A stretch of DNA of 64,000 nt, taken from the NCBI RefSeq assembly GCF_029338175.1, contig NZ_CP119862.1:186001-250000 (forward strand). The letters run 5' to 3'. The notes beneath the pieces are model-generated. The model was not told the DNA's origin and made no database searches. It saw nothing but the letters and a program-made list of their open reading frames with translations. A program made the translations under genes and the position numbers. How positions within the stretch are numbered: position 1 is the stretch's first letter; the number at the start of each line of letters is the position of its first letter. This document shows positions 11,623-21,098 of this stretch, piece by piece. This DNA comes from Citrobacter enshiensis (GTDB taxonomy: Bacteria; Pseudomonadota; Gammaproteobacteria; Enterobacterales; Enterobacteriaceae).

Positions 11623-13119
11623 ATGCAGGGCACAAAAATTCGACTTTTAGCGGGCGGTTTGCTGATGATGGCCGCTGCCGGCTATGTGCAGGCTGATGCG
11701 CTCCAGCCCGATCCAGCATGGCAACAGGGGACGCTGGCAAATGGTTTACAGTGGCAAGTGTTAGCCACTCCGCAGCGCCCCAGCGACCGAATTGAGGTTC
11801 GCCTGCTGGTCAATACCGGTTCTCTCGCCGAGAGTACACAACAGAGCGGTTTCAGCCATGCCATCCCGCGCATTGCGCTGACACAAAGCGGCGGCCTGGA
11901 GGCCACGCAAGCACGTTCACTTTGGCAGCAGGGGTTTGATCCTAAACGCCCGATGCCACCGGTTATCGTTTCTTACGATTCCACGCTGTATAACCTCAGC
12001 TTGCCAAATAGCCGTAACGATCTGCTTAAAGAAGCACTCTCTTACCTGGCCAACGTCTCAGGTAAGCTGACGATCACGCCGGAAACGGTGAATCACGCGC
12101 TGAGCAGCGAAGATATGGTCACGACCTGGCCGATGGACACCAAAGAAGGTTGGTGGCGCTATCGTCTGAAAGGGTCGGCATTGTTAGGCCATGACCCCGC
12201 AGACCCGCTGAAACAGCCGGTCGATGCGGCGAAAATTGAAGATTTCTACCAGAAATGGTACACCCCGGACACGATGACGCTGATTATTGTTGGCAACGTT
12301 GATGCGCGTTCGGTTGCCGAGCAAATCAACAAAACCTTTGGCGAGTTAAAAGGTAAGCGTGAAACACCTGCGCCAGTATCGACCCTTTCGCCGCTGCGTG
12401 CGGAAGCGGTCAGTATTATGACGGATGCCGTACGCCAGGATCGTCTTTCCATTATGTGGGACGCGCCGTGGCAGCCTATCCGCGAGTCTGCCGCGTTGCT
12501 GCGTTACTGGCGTGCCGATTTAGCCCGTGAAGCGCTGTTCTGGCATATACAGCAGGCGCTGAGCAAGAACAACGCCAAAATTGGCCTCGGCTTCGACTGC
12601 CGGGTACTGTTCCTGCGCGCCCAGTGCGCGATCAACATCGAGTCAGCCAACGACAGGCTGAATGCGAATTTGGGGATGGTGGCGCGTGAGCTGGCGAAAG
12701 TTCGCAACGATGGCCTGCCGGAAGAGGAATTTAACGCGCTGGTGGCGCAAAAGAGTCTGGAATTGCAGAAGTTGTTTGCGACCTATGCGCGTACCGATAC
12801 TGACATCCTGATTAGCCAGCGTATGCGTTCGCTGCAAAATCAGGTGGTGGATATCGCGCCTGAGCAGTATCAGAAGCTGCGTCAGGACTTCCTCAACAGC
12901 CTCACCGTTGAAATGCTGAACCAGGATCTCCGCCAGCAGTTATCGCAGGATATGGCACTGATTCTGCTGCAACCGAAAGGCGAGCCAGAGTTCAATATGA
13001 AGGATTTACAGGCAACATGGGATCAAATCATGGCGCCTGTCGCCTCAGCGGCAGCCACGACCAGCGTAGAAATGGATGAGTCGCATCCGGAAGTGACCGA
13101 CATTCCGGCGGCACAGTAG
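11623..13119 (+). CDS. yhjJ: YhjJ, M16 (pitrilysin/insulinase) family protein lacking the zinc motif
   Basis: The 498-residue product has a signal peptide (through about residue 25, ending VQADA) and the paired alpha/beta domains of M16 metallopeptidases. At the place where active members carry HxxEH, this protein reads HAIPR (about residue 69, context SGFSHAIPR). The first zinc ligand position is kept but the catalytic Glu and second His are not, so it is predicted not to be a zinc peptidase. The rest is close to E. coli YhjJ in memory. Predicted periplasmic; function unknown. It is convergent with kdgK across a BIME. Confidence 0.9.
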   Translation: MQGTKIRLLAGGLLMMAAAGYVQADALQPDPAWQQGTLANGLQWQVLATPQRPSDRIEVRLLVNTGSLAESTQQSGFSHAIPRIALTQSGGLEATQARSLWQQGFDPKRPMPPVIVSYDSTLYNLSLPNSRNDLLKEALSYLANVSGKLTITPETVNHALSSEDMVTTWPMDTKEGWWRYRLKGSALLGHDPADPLKQPVDAAKIEDFYQKWYTPDTMTLIIVGNVDARSVAEQINKTFGELKGKRETPAPVSTLSPLRAEAVSIMTDAVRQDRLSIMWDAPWQPIRESAALLRYWRADLAREALFWHIQQALSKNNAKIGLGFDCRVLFLRAQCAINIESANDRLNANLGMVARELAKVRNDGLPEEEFNALVAQKSLELQKLFATYARTDTDILISQRMRSLQNQVVDIAPEQYQKLRQDFLNSLTVEMLNQDLRQQLSQDMALILLQPKGEPEFNMKDLQATWDQIMAPVASAAATTSVEMDESHPEVTDIPAAQ

Positions 13120-13133
13120 ACAGGGTAGACAGG

Positions 13134-13230
13134 TAGGCCGGATAAGGCGTTAACGCCTTATCCGGCGATGGTGTGATGCCTGATGGCGCTATACTTATCA
13201 GGCCTACGCTCTTGTAGGCCTGATAATGCG
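13134..13230. repeat. BIME (paired REP sequences) between yhjJ and kdgK
   Basis: Alternating inverted copies of the REP core are visible: GCCGGATAAGGCG..CGCCTTATCCGGC at 13137-13166, then TGATGGCGCTA...TATCAGGCCTACG and TAGGCCTGATAA. It occupies the whole intergenic gap of the convergent genes, where such elements act as mRNA 3'-end stabilisers and gyrase or IHF sites (family knowledge). Confidence 0.9.
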
Positions 13231-13232
13231 CA

Positions 13233-14162
13233 TTACTGAGGCATCGCGTCGCGCGGGATGATTGCCCCGCGATGCTGGATAACGGTGCTGGCCGTCAGGT
13301 GCCCGCGTTTTGCCGCATCAACCGCAGTGCCGCCGGTCAAACGCACCGCCAGATAACCTGCGCTGAAGGAGTCGCCCGCAGCGGTAGTGTCAATCACCTT
13401 CTCTTTCGGCAGTTTCACCGCCGCGACGTCGATCAGTTCCTCACCCTGGATCGAGACCAGGCAAGAGTCCGCACCGCGTTTCACCACCACTTCTTGTACG
13501 CCCGCCGCATGGGTGCGTGCAAACACGTCCGCAACCGGTTTTTCGCCCCACAGCGCGTCTTCATCATCCAGCGTCAGGAAGGCGATGTCGGTGCATTCCA
13601 GCATCTGCTGGTACACCTGTTGCGTCTCTTCAATACTTGCCCACAGGCGAGGACGGTAGTTGTTGTCAAAAATGACTTTTCCGCCGTTGGCGCGACACTC
13701 GCTCAGCAGGGTCAATAACTTCTCGCGGCTGGTTGGACTCAGGATCGCAAGGCTGATGCCGCTCAGATACAGGTAATCGAATGTCGCCAGCTCCTCGCAG
13801 ATCGCGGCAGACTGCTCGCTCTCCAGCCAGAATTTTGCCGCGGCTTCATTACGCCAGTAATAGAAGGTGCGCTCGCCGGTGCTGTCGGTCTCAATGTAGT
13901 AGAGGCCCGGCAGACGGTTCTCCATGCGTTGCGTCAGGGAGGTGTCGACGTTTTCACCCTGCCAGGATTCCAGCATTTGCTGGCTGAAATTATCAGTGCC
14001 CAGTGCCGTGACATAGTGAACGGATAATGCCGCAGAATCGACCTGGCGGGCGATATAAACGGATGTATTCAACGTGTCGCCACCGAATCCGCGCTGAACG
14101 TCTGCGCCTTTCTGTGACAGCTCAATCATGCATTCGCCAATCACGGCAATCTTTTTGGACAT
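13233..14162 (-). CDS. kdgK: 2-dehydro-3-deoxygluconokinase KdgK
   Basis: This PfkB/ribokinase-family cytoplasmic kinase phosphorylates KDG to KDPG, joining hexuronate breakdown to the Entner-Doudoroff aldolase. The 309-residue protein shows the N-terminal GGDTLN substrate region and the C-terminal ATP signature DTTAAGDSFSAGYL with the catalytic Asp. It supplies the step downstream of the uxuAB products encoded about 27 kb away in this window. A KdgR-like operator lies about 66 bases upstream of the start. Confidence 0.95.
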   Translation of the reverse strand: MSKKIAVIGECMIELSQKGADVQRGFGGDTLNTSVYIARQVDSAALSVHYVTALGTDNFSQQMLESWQGENVDTSLTQRMENRLPGLYYIETDSTGERTFYYWRNEAAAKFWLESEQSAAICEELATFDYLYLSGISLAILSPTSREKLLTLLSECRANGGKVIFDNNYRPRLWASIEETQQVYQQMLECTDIAFLTLDDEDALWGEKPVADVFARTHAAGVQEVVVKRGADSCLVSIQGEELIDVAAVKLPKEKVIDTTAAGDSFSAGYLAVRLTGGTAVDAAKRGHLTASTVIQHRGAIIPRDAMPQ

Positions 14163-14227
14163 AGTCGTGAACCTGCTCTGAAAATAGTAGCGGTAGTGTG
14201 CGCTGTGGGTGTTTAGTGGTCAACTAT

Positions 14228-14246
14228 ATTAAAACAACGTTCCATT
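14228..14246 (-). promoter_or_regulatory. Putative KdgR operator upstream of kdgK
   Basis: The sequence ATTAAAACAACGTTCCATT resembles the pseudo-palindromic KdgR box (core TGAAAC..GTTTCA) with about two core mismatches. Position, just upstream of kdgK, a known KdgR target in relatives, supports it. Binding not tested. Confidence 0.5.
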
Positions 14247-14319
14247 ATTTTTTTGAGCCAACGCGTATTCTGTGCTGATTTTTTGGCGATCTGTTTTTTA
14301 TTTTGCAAGGGACTGAACA

Positions 14320-14346
14320 TAAAGTTCTCCGTTGAAGCGCCGATAA
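14320..14346 (+). promoter_or_regulatory. Sigma-28 (FliA) promoter for pdeH
   Basis: TAAAGTTC at 14320-14327, an 11-base spacer and GCCGATAA at 14339-14346 match the flagellar class-3 consensus (TAAAGTTT-N11-GCCGATAA) at all but one base. It lies 48 bases before the pdeH start. Confidence 0.92.
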
Positions 14347-14394
14347 CCTTTGACGAGTCCGGGCAGTCACACTCTCACACACAGGACATCTGAG

Positions 14395-15162
14395 ATGATA
14401 AAGCAGGTTATCCAGCAGCTAAGCATTCCTGATGCAAGCATCGAAAGCTTGCAGGAGCGGCGCTTTTGGCTGCAGTGCGAGCGGGCTTATACCTATCAAC
14501 CGATTTATCAGACCAGCGGACGATTGATGGCTGTCGAACTGCTGACGGTGGTGACTCACCCTGATAATCCCGCTCAACGTCTGGCCCCGGATCGCTATTT
14601 TGCCGAAGTGACGGTGCGACACCGTATCGATGTTGTAAAAGAGCAGCTCGCTCTGCTGGAAAAGAATGAACGCTTTTTCAGACAGCATGATTTACTGGCC
14701 TCGGTGAACGTCGACGGTCCGACGCTGATCGCCATGCGCCAACAAAGCGATATCCTGAAAACGATTGAACGCCTGCCCTGGCTGCGCTTCGAGCTGGTAG
14801 AGCACATCCGCCTGCCAAAAGATTCATCGTTCGCCTCAATGTGTGAGTTTGGCCCGCTCTGGCTGGATGACTTTGGGACCGGAATGGCAAACTTCTCCGC
14901 GCTCAGTGAAGTGCGTTACGACTACATCAAAGTCGCCAGGGATCTGTTTGTCATGCTGCGACAAACCCCAGAAGGGCGAAATCTGTTCACTTTGCTGCTG
15001 CAACTGATGAACCGTTATTGCCGTGGCGTCATTGTCGAAGGTGTTGAAACACTGGAAGAGTGGCGCGATGTGCAGAACTCGCCTGCGTTTGCCGCGCAAG
15101 GCTATTTCTTGTCGCGCCCGGTCGCGCTGGACACGCTCGAAGAGGTGATTTTGACGCTGTAA
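14395..15162 (+). CDS. pdeH: Cyclic-di-GMP phosphodiesterase PdeH (YhjH)
   Basis: A 255-residue stand-alone EAL-domain enzyme that hydrolyses c-di-GMP in the cytoplasm. It is the main enterobacterial phosphodiesterase, keeping YcgR-type brakes off the flagellar motor. Motifs visible: VELL at the EAL position (about residue 48), DDFGTG (about 165) and VEGVET (about 217). The start at 14395 (MIKQVIQQ) matches the E. coli N-terminus; an upstream in-frame codon at 14350 would fall just after the sigma-28 -10 box and is unlikely. No TM segments or sensor domain. Control by FliA is shown by the upstream promoter. Confidence 0.95.
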   Translation: MIKQVIQQLSIPDASIESLQERRFWLQCERAYTYQPIYQTSGRLMAVELLTVVTHPDNPAQRLAPDRYFAEVTVRHRIDVVKEQLALLEKNERFFRQHDLLASVNVDGPTLIAMRQQSDILKTIERLPWLRFELVEHIRLPKDSSFASMCEFGPLWLDDFGTGMANFSALSEVRYDYIKVARDLFVMLRQTPEGRNLFTLLLQLMNRYCRGVIVEGVETLEEWRDVQNSPAFAAQGYFLSRPVALDTLEEVILTL

Positions 15163-15283
15163 TGATGGGCTGTTTCCCGTAATGTCGCGTGGTTGACGCG
15201 GCATTCCCGGACACTGCCTGCCTCCTTTTTCGCCTGCTGGACTATCTTTAGGACAGGCAAGGACAGAAGCGAGGACGTAAAGT

Positions 15284-17332
15284 ATGACGAAAGCAGGCAA
15301 AATAACGGCTGCAATATCAGGGACTTTCTTGTTGTTGATCGCTGTGTTCATCATTCTGATCGCGACATTTGACTGGAATCGCCTCAAACCGACCATCAAC
15401 CAGAAAGTCTCTACTGAACTCAATCGACCCTTCGCCATACGGGGCGACCTCGGGGTGGTGTGGGAACGCCAGCCGCAGGAAACGGGCTGGCGTAGCTGGG
15501 TTCCGTGGCCGCACGTCCACGCAGAAGACATTATTCTCGGTAATCCGCCGGATATCCCGGATATCACCATGGTGCACCTGCCGCGCGTTGAAGCCACGCT
15601 GGCGCCTTTAGCGTTATTGACCAAAACCGTCTGGCTTCCGTGGATCAAACTGGTGAAACCGGATGCACGCCTCATTCGCCTGTCTGAACAAAATAATAAC
15701 TGGACGTTTAATGTGGCGGGCGACGATCGCAACGATCCGCCTGCGCCGCCGTCGGGCTGGTCTTTCCGGCTGGATAATATTCTGTTTGATCAAGGCCGTA
15801 TCGCGATCAACGACCAGGTGAGCAAAGCTGACGTCGAGATCCTGGTCGATCCGCTGGGCAAACCGCTGCCCTTTAGCGAAGTGACGGGCGCGAAGGATAA
15901 CAACAACACCGCCAGGGTTGAGGATTATGTTTTTGGCCTGAAGGTGCAGGGGCGCTACAACGGCGAGCCGCTTACCGGAACAGGCAAAATTGGCGGTATG
16001 CTGGCCTTACGCAGCGAAGGCACGCCGTTCCCGGTGCAAGCCGACTTTCGATCGGGCAACACCCGCGTGGCATTGGTAGGCGTAGTGAACGATCCCGGCA
16101 GGATGGGCGGGGTCGATCTGCAGCTCAAATTTTCCGGTGATTCGCTGGGTGAATTATACGACCTGACAGGCGTACTGCTGCCCGACACCCCGCCGTTTGA
16201 AACGGACGGGCGGCTGGTGGCGAAAATCGACACGGAGAAATCCTCTGTCTTTGATTATCGCAACTTTAACGGGCGGATTGGCGACAGCGATGTTCATGGC
16301 TCGCTGACGTATACCACTGGCAAGCCGCGACCAAAACTGGAAGGCGATGTGGAATCGCGCCAGCTTCGGCTGGCCGATCTCGGCCCGTTGATTGGCGTGG
16401 ACTCCGGCAAGGGGAGCCGAACTGAACAACGCAAAGGTGAGAAAGACCTTCAGCCTGCGGGCAAAGTCCTGCCTTATGACCGTTTTGAAACCGATAAATG
16501 GGATGTGATGGATGCCGATGTGCGTTTTAAGGGGCGACGCATTGAGCACGGTAGCAGCCTGCCGATTCGCGATCTTTCCACACACATCATCCTGAAGAAC
16601 GCCGATTTGCGCCTGCAGCCGCTGAAATTTGGTCTGGCGGGCGGCAGCATCGTTTCCAACATTCATCTGGAAGGGGACAAGAAACCCATGCGAGGGCGGG
16701 CGGAAATCCAGGCGCGTCGTCTCAAGCTCAAGGCATTGATGCCTGACGTGGAATTAATGCAAAAAACCCTCGGCGAGATGAACGGGGATGCCCAGATTCG
16801 TGGCAGCGGGAACTCCGTCGCGGCGCTGTTAGGCAACAGTAATGGCAATCTGAAACTGTTGATGAACGACGGTCTGGTCAGCCGGAATCTGATGGAAATT
16901 GTTGGATTGAACGTAGGTAACTTTATTGTTGGGCAAATATTTGGCGATGACGAAGTACGAGTGAATTGCGCGGCGGCGAATCTCGACATTACCAATGGTG
17001 TAGCACGCCCACAACTTTTTGCTTTTGATACAGAAAATGCGGTGATTAACGTCATCGGAACGGCCAGTTTTGCCTCTGAACAACTTGATTTAACCATCGA
17101 TCCAGAGAGTAAAGGGATTCGTATCATTACCCTGCGTTCACCGCTGTACGTGCGTGGAACGTTCAAGAATCCACAGGCGGGCGTGAAGGCCGGTGCATTG
17201 ATAGCACGAGGCGCGGTTGCCGCGGTGCTGGCGACCTTAGTGACCCCCGCTGCCGCGCTGCTGGCGCTGATTTCCCCGTCTGAAGGCGATGCTAACCAGT
17301 GCCGGACGATTCTGTCGCAGATGAAGAAGTAG
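15284..17332 (+). CDS. yhjG: AsmA-family inner-membrane protein YhjG
   Basis: The 682-residue product has one N-terminal TM helix (about 10-28) and a long periplasmic beta-rich AsmA-like body with the C-terminal AsmA signature. Small-residue-rich segments near the end (about 640-665) may be a second hydrophobic stretch. AsmA-like proteins bridge inner and outer membrane and are implicated in phospholipid transfer (family knowledge); no specific role for YhjG is seen here. ATG 15284 is preceded by GAGGACGTAAAGT. A palindromic repeat follows the gene. Confidence 0.9.
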   Translation: MTKAGKITAAISGTFLLLIAVFIILIATFDWNRLKPTINQKVSTELNRPFAIRGDLGVVWERQPQETGWRSWVPWPHVHAEDIILGNPPDIPDITMVHLPRVEATLAPLALLTKTVWLPWIKLVKPDARLIRLSEQNNNWTFNVAGDDRNDPPAPPSGWSFRLDNILFDQGRIAINDQVSKADVEILVDPLGKPLPFSEVTGAKDNNNTARVEDYVFGLKVQGRYNGEPLTGTGKIGGMLALRSEGTPFPVQADFRSGNTRVALVGVVNDPGRMGGVDLQLKFSGDSLGELYDLTGVLLPDTPPFETDGRLVAKIDTEKSSVFDYRNFNGRIGDSDVHGSLTYTTGKPRPKLEGDVESRQLRLADLGPLIGVDSGKGSRTEQRKGEKDLQPAGKVLPYDRFETDKWDVMDADVRFKGRRIEHGSSLPIRDLSTHIILKNADLRLQPLKFGLAGGSIVSNIHLEGDKKPMRGRAEIQARRLKLKALMPDVELMQKTLGEMNGDAQIRGSGNSVAALLGNSNGNLKLLMNDGLVSRNLMEIVGLNVGNFIVGQIFGDDEVRVNCAAANLDITNGVARPQLFAFDTENAVINVIGTASFASEQLDLTIDPESKGIRIITLRSPLYVRGTFKNPQAGVKAGALIARGAVAAVLATLVTPAAALLALISPSEGDANQCRTILSQMKK

Positions 17333-17339
17333 CATTGTA

Positions 17340-17368
17340 TGCCGGATAAACCTGCAGCTTATCCGGCA
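17340..17368. repeat. REP-like palindrome between yhjG and yhjE
   Basis: TGCCGGATAA at 17340-17349 and TTATCCGGCA at 17359-17368 form a 10-bp inverted repeat with the REP core, in the 42-base gap between convergent genes. Confidence 0.85.
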
Positions 17369-17374
17369 ATCACA

Positions 17375-18697
17375 TTACAGCGACTGGTGGCGCGTCTCAT
17401 GCGTTAACAGGAGCGCTATCAGCGTCAGTCCCGCCATCGAGGCCAGGTAAATGCCCACCGCTGCCAGACCGTAGTTTGCCTGCAACCACGCAGCAATGTA
17501 GGGGGCGACAGAGGCACCGAGAATCGACGCGACGTTATAGGAGAACGACGCACCGGTGTAGCGTACCTCGGTCGGGAACAACTCCGGCAGCAGTGCGCCC
17601 ATTGGGCCGAAGGTCAGCCCCATCAGACTCAACCCCAGCAGCAGGAAAGCGAATACCAACACCGAATTACCGGAGCCCAGCAGCGGTTTAAAGGCGAACA
17701 GCGCAAACAGAATGATCATCGTGGTGATAATGACCATGCTTTTACGACGGCCAAATGCATCTGCCAGCAGACCTGCCACCGGCACCATCACGCCGAATCC
17801 GATAACGGCCATCATCAGCATCCACAATACGTCGTTACGCGACATACCGAGGCCCACAGGGGCGGCAGCGGTACTGAAGGTCATGGAATAAACGGTCATG
17901 ATATAAAACAGCGTATAGGTCGCCAGCATGATAAATGTGCCAAGCACCGTGACGCGCACATGTTTTGTCAGCAGGGTTCCCAGCGGAATTTTTACCTGTT
18001 TTTTGGCGGCGGCGACTTTCGCGAATACGGGCGTTTCGTGCAAAGAGACGCGCACATACAGACCAATAATCACCAGCACCGCAGAGAAAATAAACGGTAC
18101 ACGCCAGCCCCAGCTCATGAATTGCTCATCGGTCAGTAACCAGGAGAGCAACAGGAACGTACCGTTGGCAAAGAAGAAACCGATAGGCGCGCCCAACTGA
18201 GGGAAGGAGCCGTACAGCGCGCGTTTGCGCGGCGGCGCGTTTTCCGTCGCCAGCAGCGCCGCGCCGCCCCATTCACCGCCAAGTCCCAGCCCCTGGCCAA
18301 AACGCGCCAGCGCCAGCAACAGCGGGGCGAAAATACCGATCGTCGCGTAACCGGGCAGCAGGCCAATGATGACGGTGGAGATCCCCATTGTCAGCAGTGA
18401 AGCCACCAGCGTCACTTTGCGGCCAACGCGGTCGCCAAAATGGCCGAATACGGCGGAGCCAATCGGGCGTGCCACAAAGGCGATGGCGAAGGTGGCAAGC
18501 GACTGTAGTGTGGCGGCCGCAGGATCGCCCTGTGGGAAGAAAATATGGGGGAACACGATCACGGCGGCGGTCGCGTAAATGTAAAAGTCGAAAAACTCAA
18601 TGGCGGTACCGATGAGTGATGCGATGACGACTTTATTACGCGAATTGACCGGCGTGTGTTCCTGCTCGTTGTCGAGTGTTGTGGCGGTTGCTTGCAT
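17375..18697 (-). CDS. yhjE: MHS-family MFS transporter YhjE
   Basis: A 440-residue, 12-TM metabolite/proton symporter of the MFS. The loop motif GHFGDRVGRK (about residue 83) is the classical DxxGRR/K signature, and the N-terminus (about 1-25) is cytoplasmic. Length equals the E. coli protein. The substrate is not known. It lies alone between convergent yhjG and a 273-base AT-rich upstream gap that should hold its promoter. Confidence 0.93.
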   Translation of the reverse strand: MQATATTLDNEQEHTPVNSRNKVVIASLIGTAIEFFDFYIYATAAVIVFPHIFFPQGDPAAATLQSLATFAIAFVARPIGSAVFGHFGDRVGRKVTLVASLLTMGISTVIIGLLPGYATIGIFAPLLLALARFGQGLGLGGEWGGAALLATENAPPRKRALYGSFPQLGAPIGFFFANGTFLLLSWLLTDEQFMSWGWRVPFIFSAVLVIIGLYVRVSLHETPVFAKVAAAKKQVKIPLGTLLTKHVRVTVLGTFIMLATYTLFYIMTVYSMTFSTAAAPVGLGMSRNDVLWMLMMAVIGFGVMVPVAGLLADAFGRRKSMVIITTMIILFALFAFKPLLGSGNSVLVFAFLLLGLSLMGLTFGPMGALLPELFPTEVRYTGASFSYNVASILGASVAPYIAAWLQANYGLAAVGIYLASMAGLTLIALLLTHETRHQSL

Positions 18698-18970
18698 AGT
18701 ATTTTCTTATTTTTTGGCGAACGAATGGCCATATTACGCACAGCAAAAGAGACATTTCAATATGTAACAAAATGGGATTTTGCTCAGAAAAGCGGCAAAA
18801 AGGGGATAATTTTTAGGCCAGCGATTTCGCTTCTATGAAATGCTTCACAGAATTTTAAACTTAGATAATAAAACTGGTTTTTGGTTAAATAAAAGTTAAG
18901 GACTGGATTTATATTCTGAAATGGCGAGAGGGGCTGATATTTTTTATTTTTCATCAGCCCCATGAATGAT
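18698..18970. other. AT-rich spacer between yhjE and yhjD
   Basis: This 273-base stretch upstream of yhjE and downstream of yhjD is markedly AT-rich. I see no ORF with support, no strong hairpin and no repeat; it presumably carries the yhjE promoter. Confidence 0.5.
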
Positions 18971-19999
18971 TTAACGGTGTGTTTTGCCTGGCATCCGTGG
19001 ATCGTCTTTGTATTGCGCGGTGGCAATCCAGGCCGCGCAGAAGAGCGTCAGGCGGGCGAAGAAATAGAAGAACGCCATCAGACCCAGCACTGAGCCAAAT
19101 GCGGCGCCGGAAGGGGATTTCACCAGCGCGGGCAGCGTCCACGTCATGATGATTTTGATGACTTCAAAGCCGATGGCGGCAATAAATGTTCCACGGATCA
19201 GCGCTTTCTTGCGCGGGCGATGGCGCGGCAATCGCCAGAAAATCCAGAAGAACAACAGGTAGTTGGCAAAGATTGAAATGGCCAGTCCGATCAGCCGCCA
19301 GGCGGGTTTCAGCCATTCGATGCTGTCGAGATACAGCGCCGAAATGATCATCTGCTGGGCGGACCCGGCGATGGAGGTGATGGAGAGGGTGACGATCAAC
19401 GCGACCAGCAGACCGATCAGGGAGATAAAGTCACGCAGGTATTTTATCCAGATTTTTTCCTGATCCTGCGGTGTGCGTTCCCACACGTCCCGCGACTGGG
19501 CGCGAATCGCTTCCCGCAGGTTTCCCATCCAGTTGATGCCGGAATAGAGCGCGATCCCCAGACCGACCAGACCGACGGTAGTACGCTGCTGAACGGCGGT
19601 ATTGATCGTGCTTTTCAGCGTGGCGGCTAACGTGGGATCGCTGACGTTTTGCAGAATTTTTTCGAAGATATCCTGGAGCAGCGTGGGGTGCGACGCGAGA
19701 ATAAAACCGGCGGCGGCGAATGACACCATCAGAATGGGGATCATCGACAGAAACGAGAAGTAGGTAATGGCCGCGCCGAACTGGTTTCCCAGTCGGTCAT
19801 TAAAACGTTCTGCTGCACGGAGTAGATGGGCAATCACGGGCTGGCGTTGGAACTTTTGCGCTGTCGTGGTGACGGTTTTTAGCGTCTTGCGGGCTTTGCC
19901 GCTTTTCTCTGACGCTTCACGCGCGTCAGTCTCTACGGTTTGAATCGGGTCGTGCTCCAGTTCCTGATCCGGGCGTTTTACGTCATTTTCCTGCATCAT
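18971..19999 (-). CDS. yhjD: YihY/BrkB-family inner-membrane protein YhjD
   Basis: A 342-residue polytopic protein with the YihY/BrkB fold. The conserved GAAITYFSFLSMIPI segment (about residue 80) and six or so hydrophobic segments are visible. In E. coli a point mutation in yhjD suppresses loss of Kdo on lipid A, so a role in lipid IVA transport was proposed (established knowledge). The start at 19999 (MMQENDVK) is chosen by match to E. coli and an AAGGA site 11 bases upstream. A longer 381-codon reading from 20116 would run into yhjC and is rejected. The C-terminus is basic. Confidence 0.92.
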   Translation of the reverse strand: MMQENDVKRPDQELEHDPIQTVETDAREASEKSGKARKTLKTVTTTAQKFQRQPVIAHLLRAAERFNDRLGNQFGAAITYFSFLSMIPILMVSFAAAGFILASHPTLLQDIFEKILQNVSDPTLAATLKSTINTAVQQRTTVGLVGLGIALYSGINWMGNLREAIRAQSRDVWERTPQDQEKIWIKYLRDFISLIGLLVALIVTLSITSIAGSAQQMIISALYLDSIEWLKPAWRLIGLAISIFANYLLFFWIFWRLPRHRPRKKALIRGTFIAAIGFEVIKIIMTWTLPALVKSPSGAAFGSVLGLMAFFYFFARLTLFCAAWIATAQYKDDPRMPGKTHR

Positions 20000-20079
20000 C
20001 AGGTCGATAGTCCTTTTTTTGTCTGCTATCGGGTTAGTATAGCCTCTCTGGGCGGCTTCCCGAAAAGTACGGCCAGACG

Positions 20080-20979
20080 CTAATCCACATAGCCTTTCAT
20101 CACGCCGGTTAACCACGCCATAAACAGATGTACCCGACGGGAAAGGTTGCGACGGTGTGGATACAGCAGTGAAACCGGCATGGCGTCGGCACGATATTGC
20201 GGTAACACTTCAATGAGCGTTCCTGCACGCAGCGCATCGCGCACCCCAACGCGCGGCACCTGAATGATGCCCAGACCCGCCAGGCAAGCCGCATGATAGG
20301 TCTCGGTGCTGTTCACCGTTAATATGCCGCCCGTTTTAATCCACTGCGTTCCATTGGCCGTTGCGACTTCGAAACCCTGCGGGCGTGTGCCCAGATTGAG
20401 TGAGTAGTGCACCACCGCATGGGAGGCCAGATCTTCCAGACTCTCCGGATAGCCAAAGCGCGCCAGATACTGGGGGCTGGCGCAGTTAATGACCGACAGC
20501 TTCCCCAGCGGGCGAGCGATCAATCCAGAATCTTTCAGCGTGCCAACGCGCACGACGCAGTCAAAGCCCTCGCGAATTAAATCGACCAGGCGGTCGCTGC
20601 TGCTGAGCTCCAGTTCAATCCCCGGATACTGATGCAAAAATTGCGGGAGCTGTGGCATGACCAGGTTTTTGGCGACGCCCACCGGCATATCCACCCGCAG
20701 TTTACCGCTGATGCTTTTTGGGTCGTGCTGAAACAGACCGTCCAGCTCATCAAGATTGCTCAGCAGATCTTTGGCGCGCTCGTAATAGACCATACCGTCC
20801 TGCGTGAGCTGAACGCGTCGCGTAGTCCGGTGCAGTAGCTGCGTCCCGAGCAGGTTCTCCAGCGCCTGAATCTGGCGAGATACGCTACCTTTAGGGAGGC
20901 CGGATGTCTCGGCGGCGCGCGAAAAACTCTCCAGTTCCGCGACGCGGATGAACAACTGCATTGCGTGAATTTTATCCAT
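20080..20979 (-). CDS. yhjC: LysR-family regulator, YhjC type
   Basis: A 299-residue LysR-type transcription factor. The winged helix is at residues about 1-60 (AMQLFIRVAELESFSRAA) and the effector-binding domain covers about 90-290. Position beside yhjD and overall similarity recalled from E. coli YhjC support orthology, although divergence is clearly greater than for neighbouring core genes. It is divergent from a short-chain dehydrogenase with 119 bases between starts, the usual LysR/target arrangement, so that gene is a likely target (inference). Confidence 0.78.
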   Translation of the reverse strand: MDKIHAMQLFIRVAELESFSRAAETSGLPKGSVSRQIQALENLLGTQLLHRTTRRVQLTQDGMVYYERAKDLLSNLDELDGLFQHDPKSISGKLRVDMPVGVAKNLVMPQLPQFLHQYPGIELELSSSDRLVDLIREGFDCVVRVGTLKDSGLIARPLGKLSVINCASPQYLARFGYPESLEDLASHAVVHYSLNLGTRPQGFEVATANGTQWIKTGGILTVNSTETYHAACLAGLGIIQVPRVGVRDALRAGTLIEVLPQYRADAMPVSLLYPHRRNLSRRVHLFMAWLTGVMKGYVD

Positions 20980-21098
20980 CCCGACCGCCTATTGTTGTTC
21001 TGTGTGAAACAGTGATGCGCATCTGGCTATATTTATTATTTTTCTATCACCTAATAAGCTCTTTCTCAATCTTCACAACAGCTGAAATGAGGTTTCTT

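Noticed and set aside
13134-13230. Possible short CRISPR-like repeat array
   Set aside because: Repeats are inverted REP units without unique spacers of constant length; no cas genes are present in the window.
20000-20116. 39-residue N-terminal extension of YhjD
   Set aside because: It overlaps the yhjC 3' end and is absent from the E. coli protein; MMQENDVK is the matching start.
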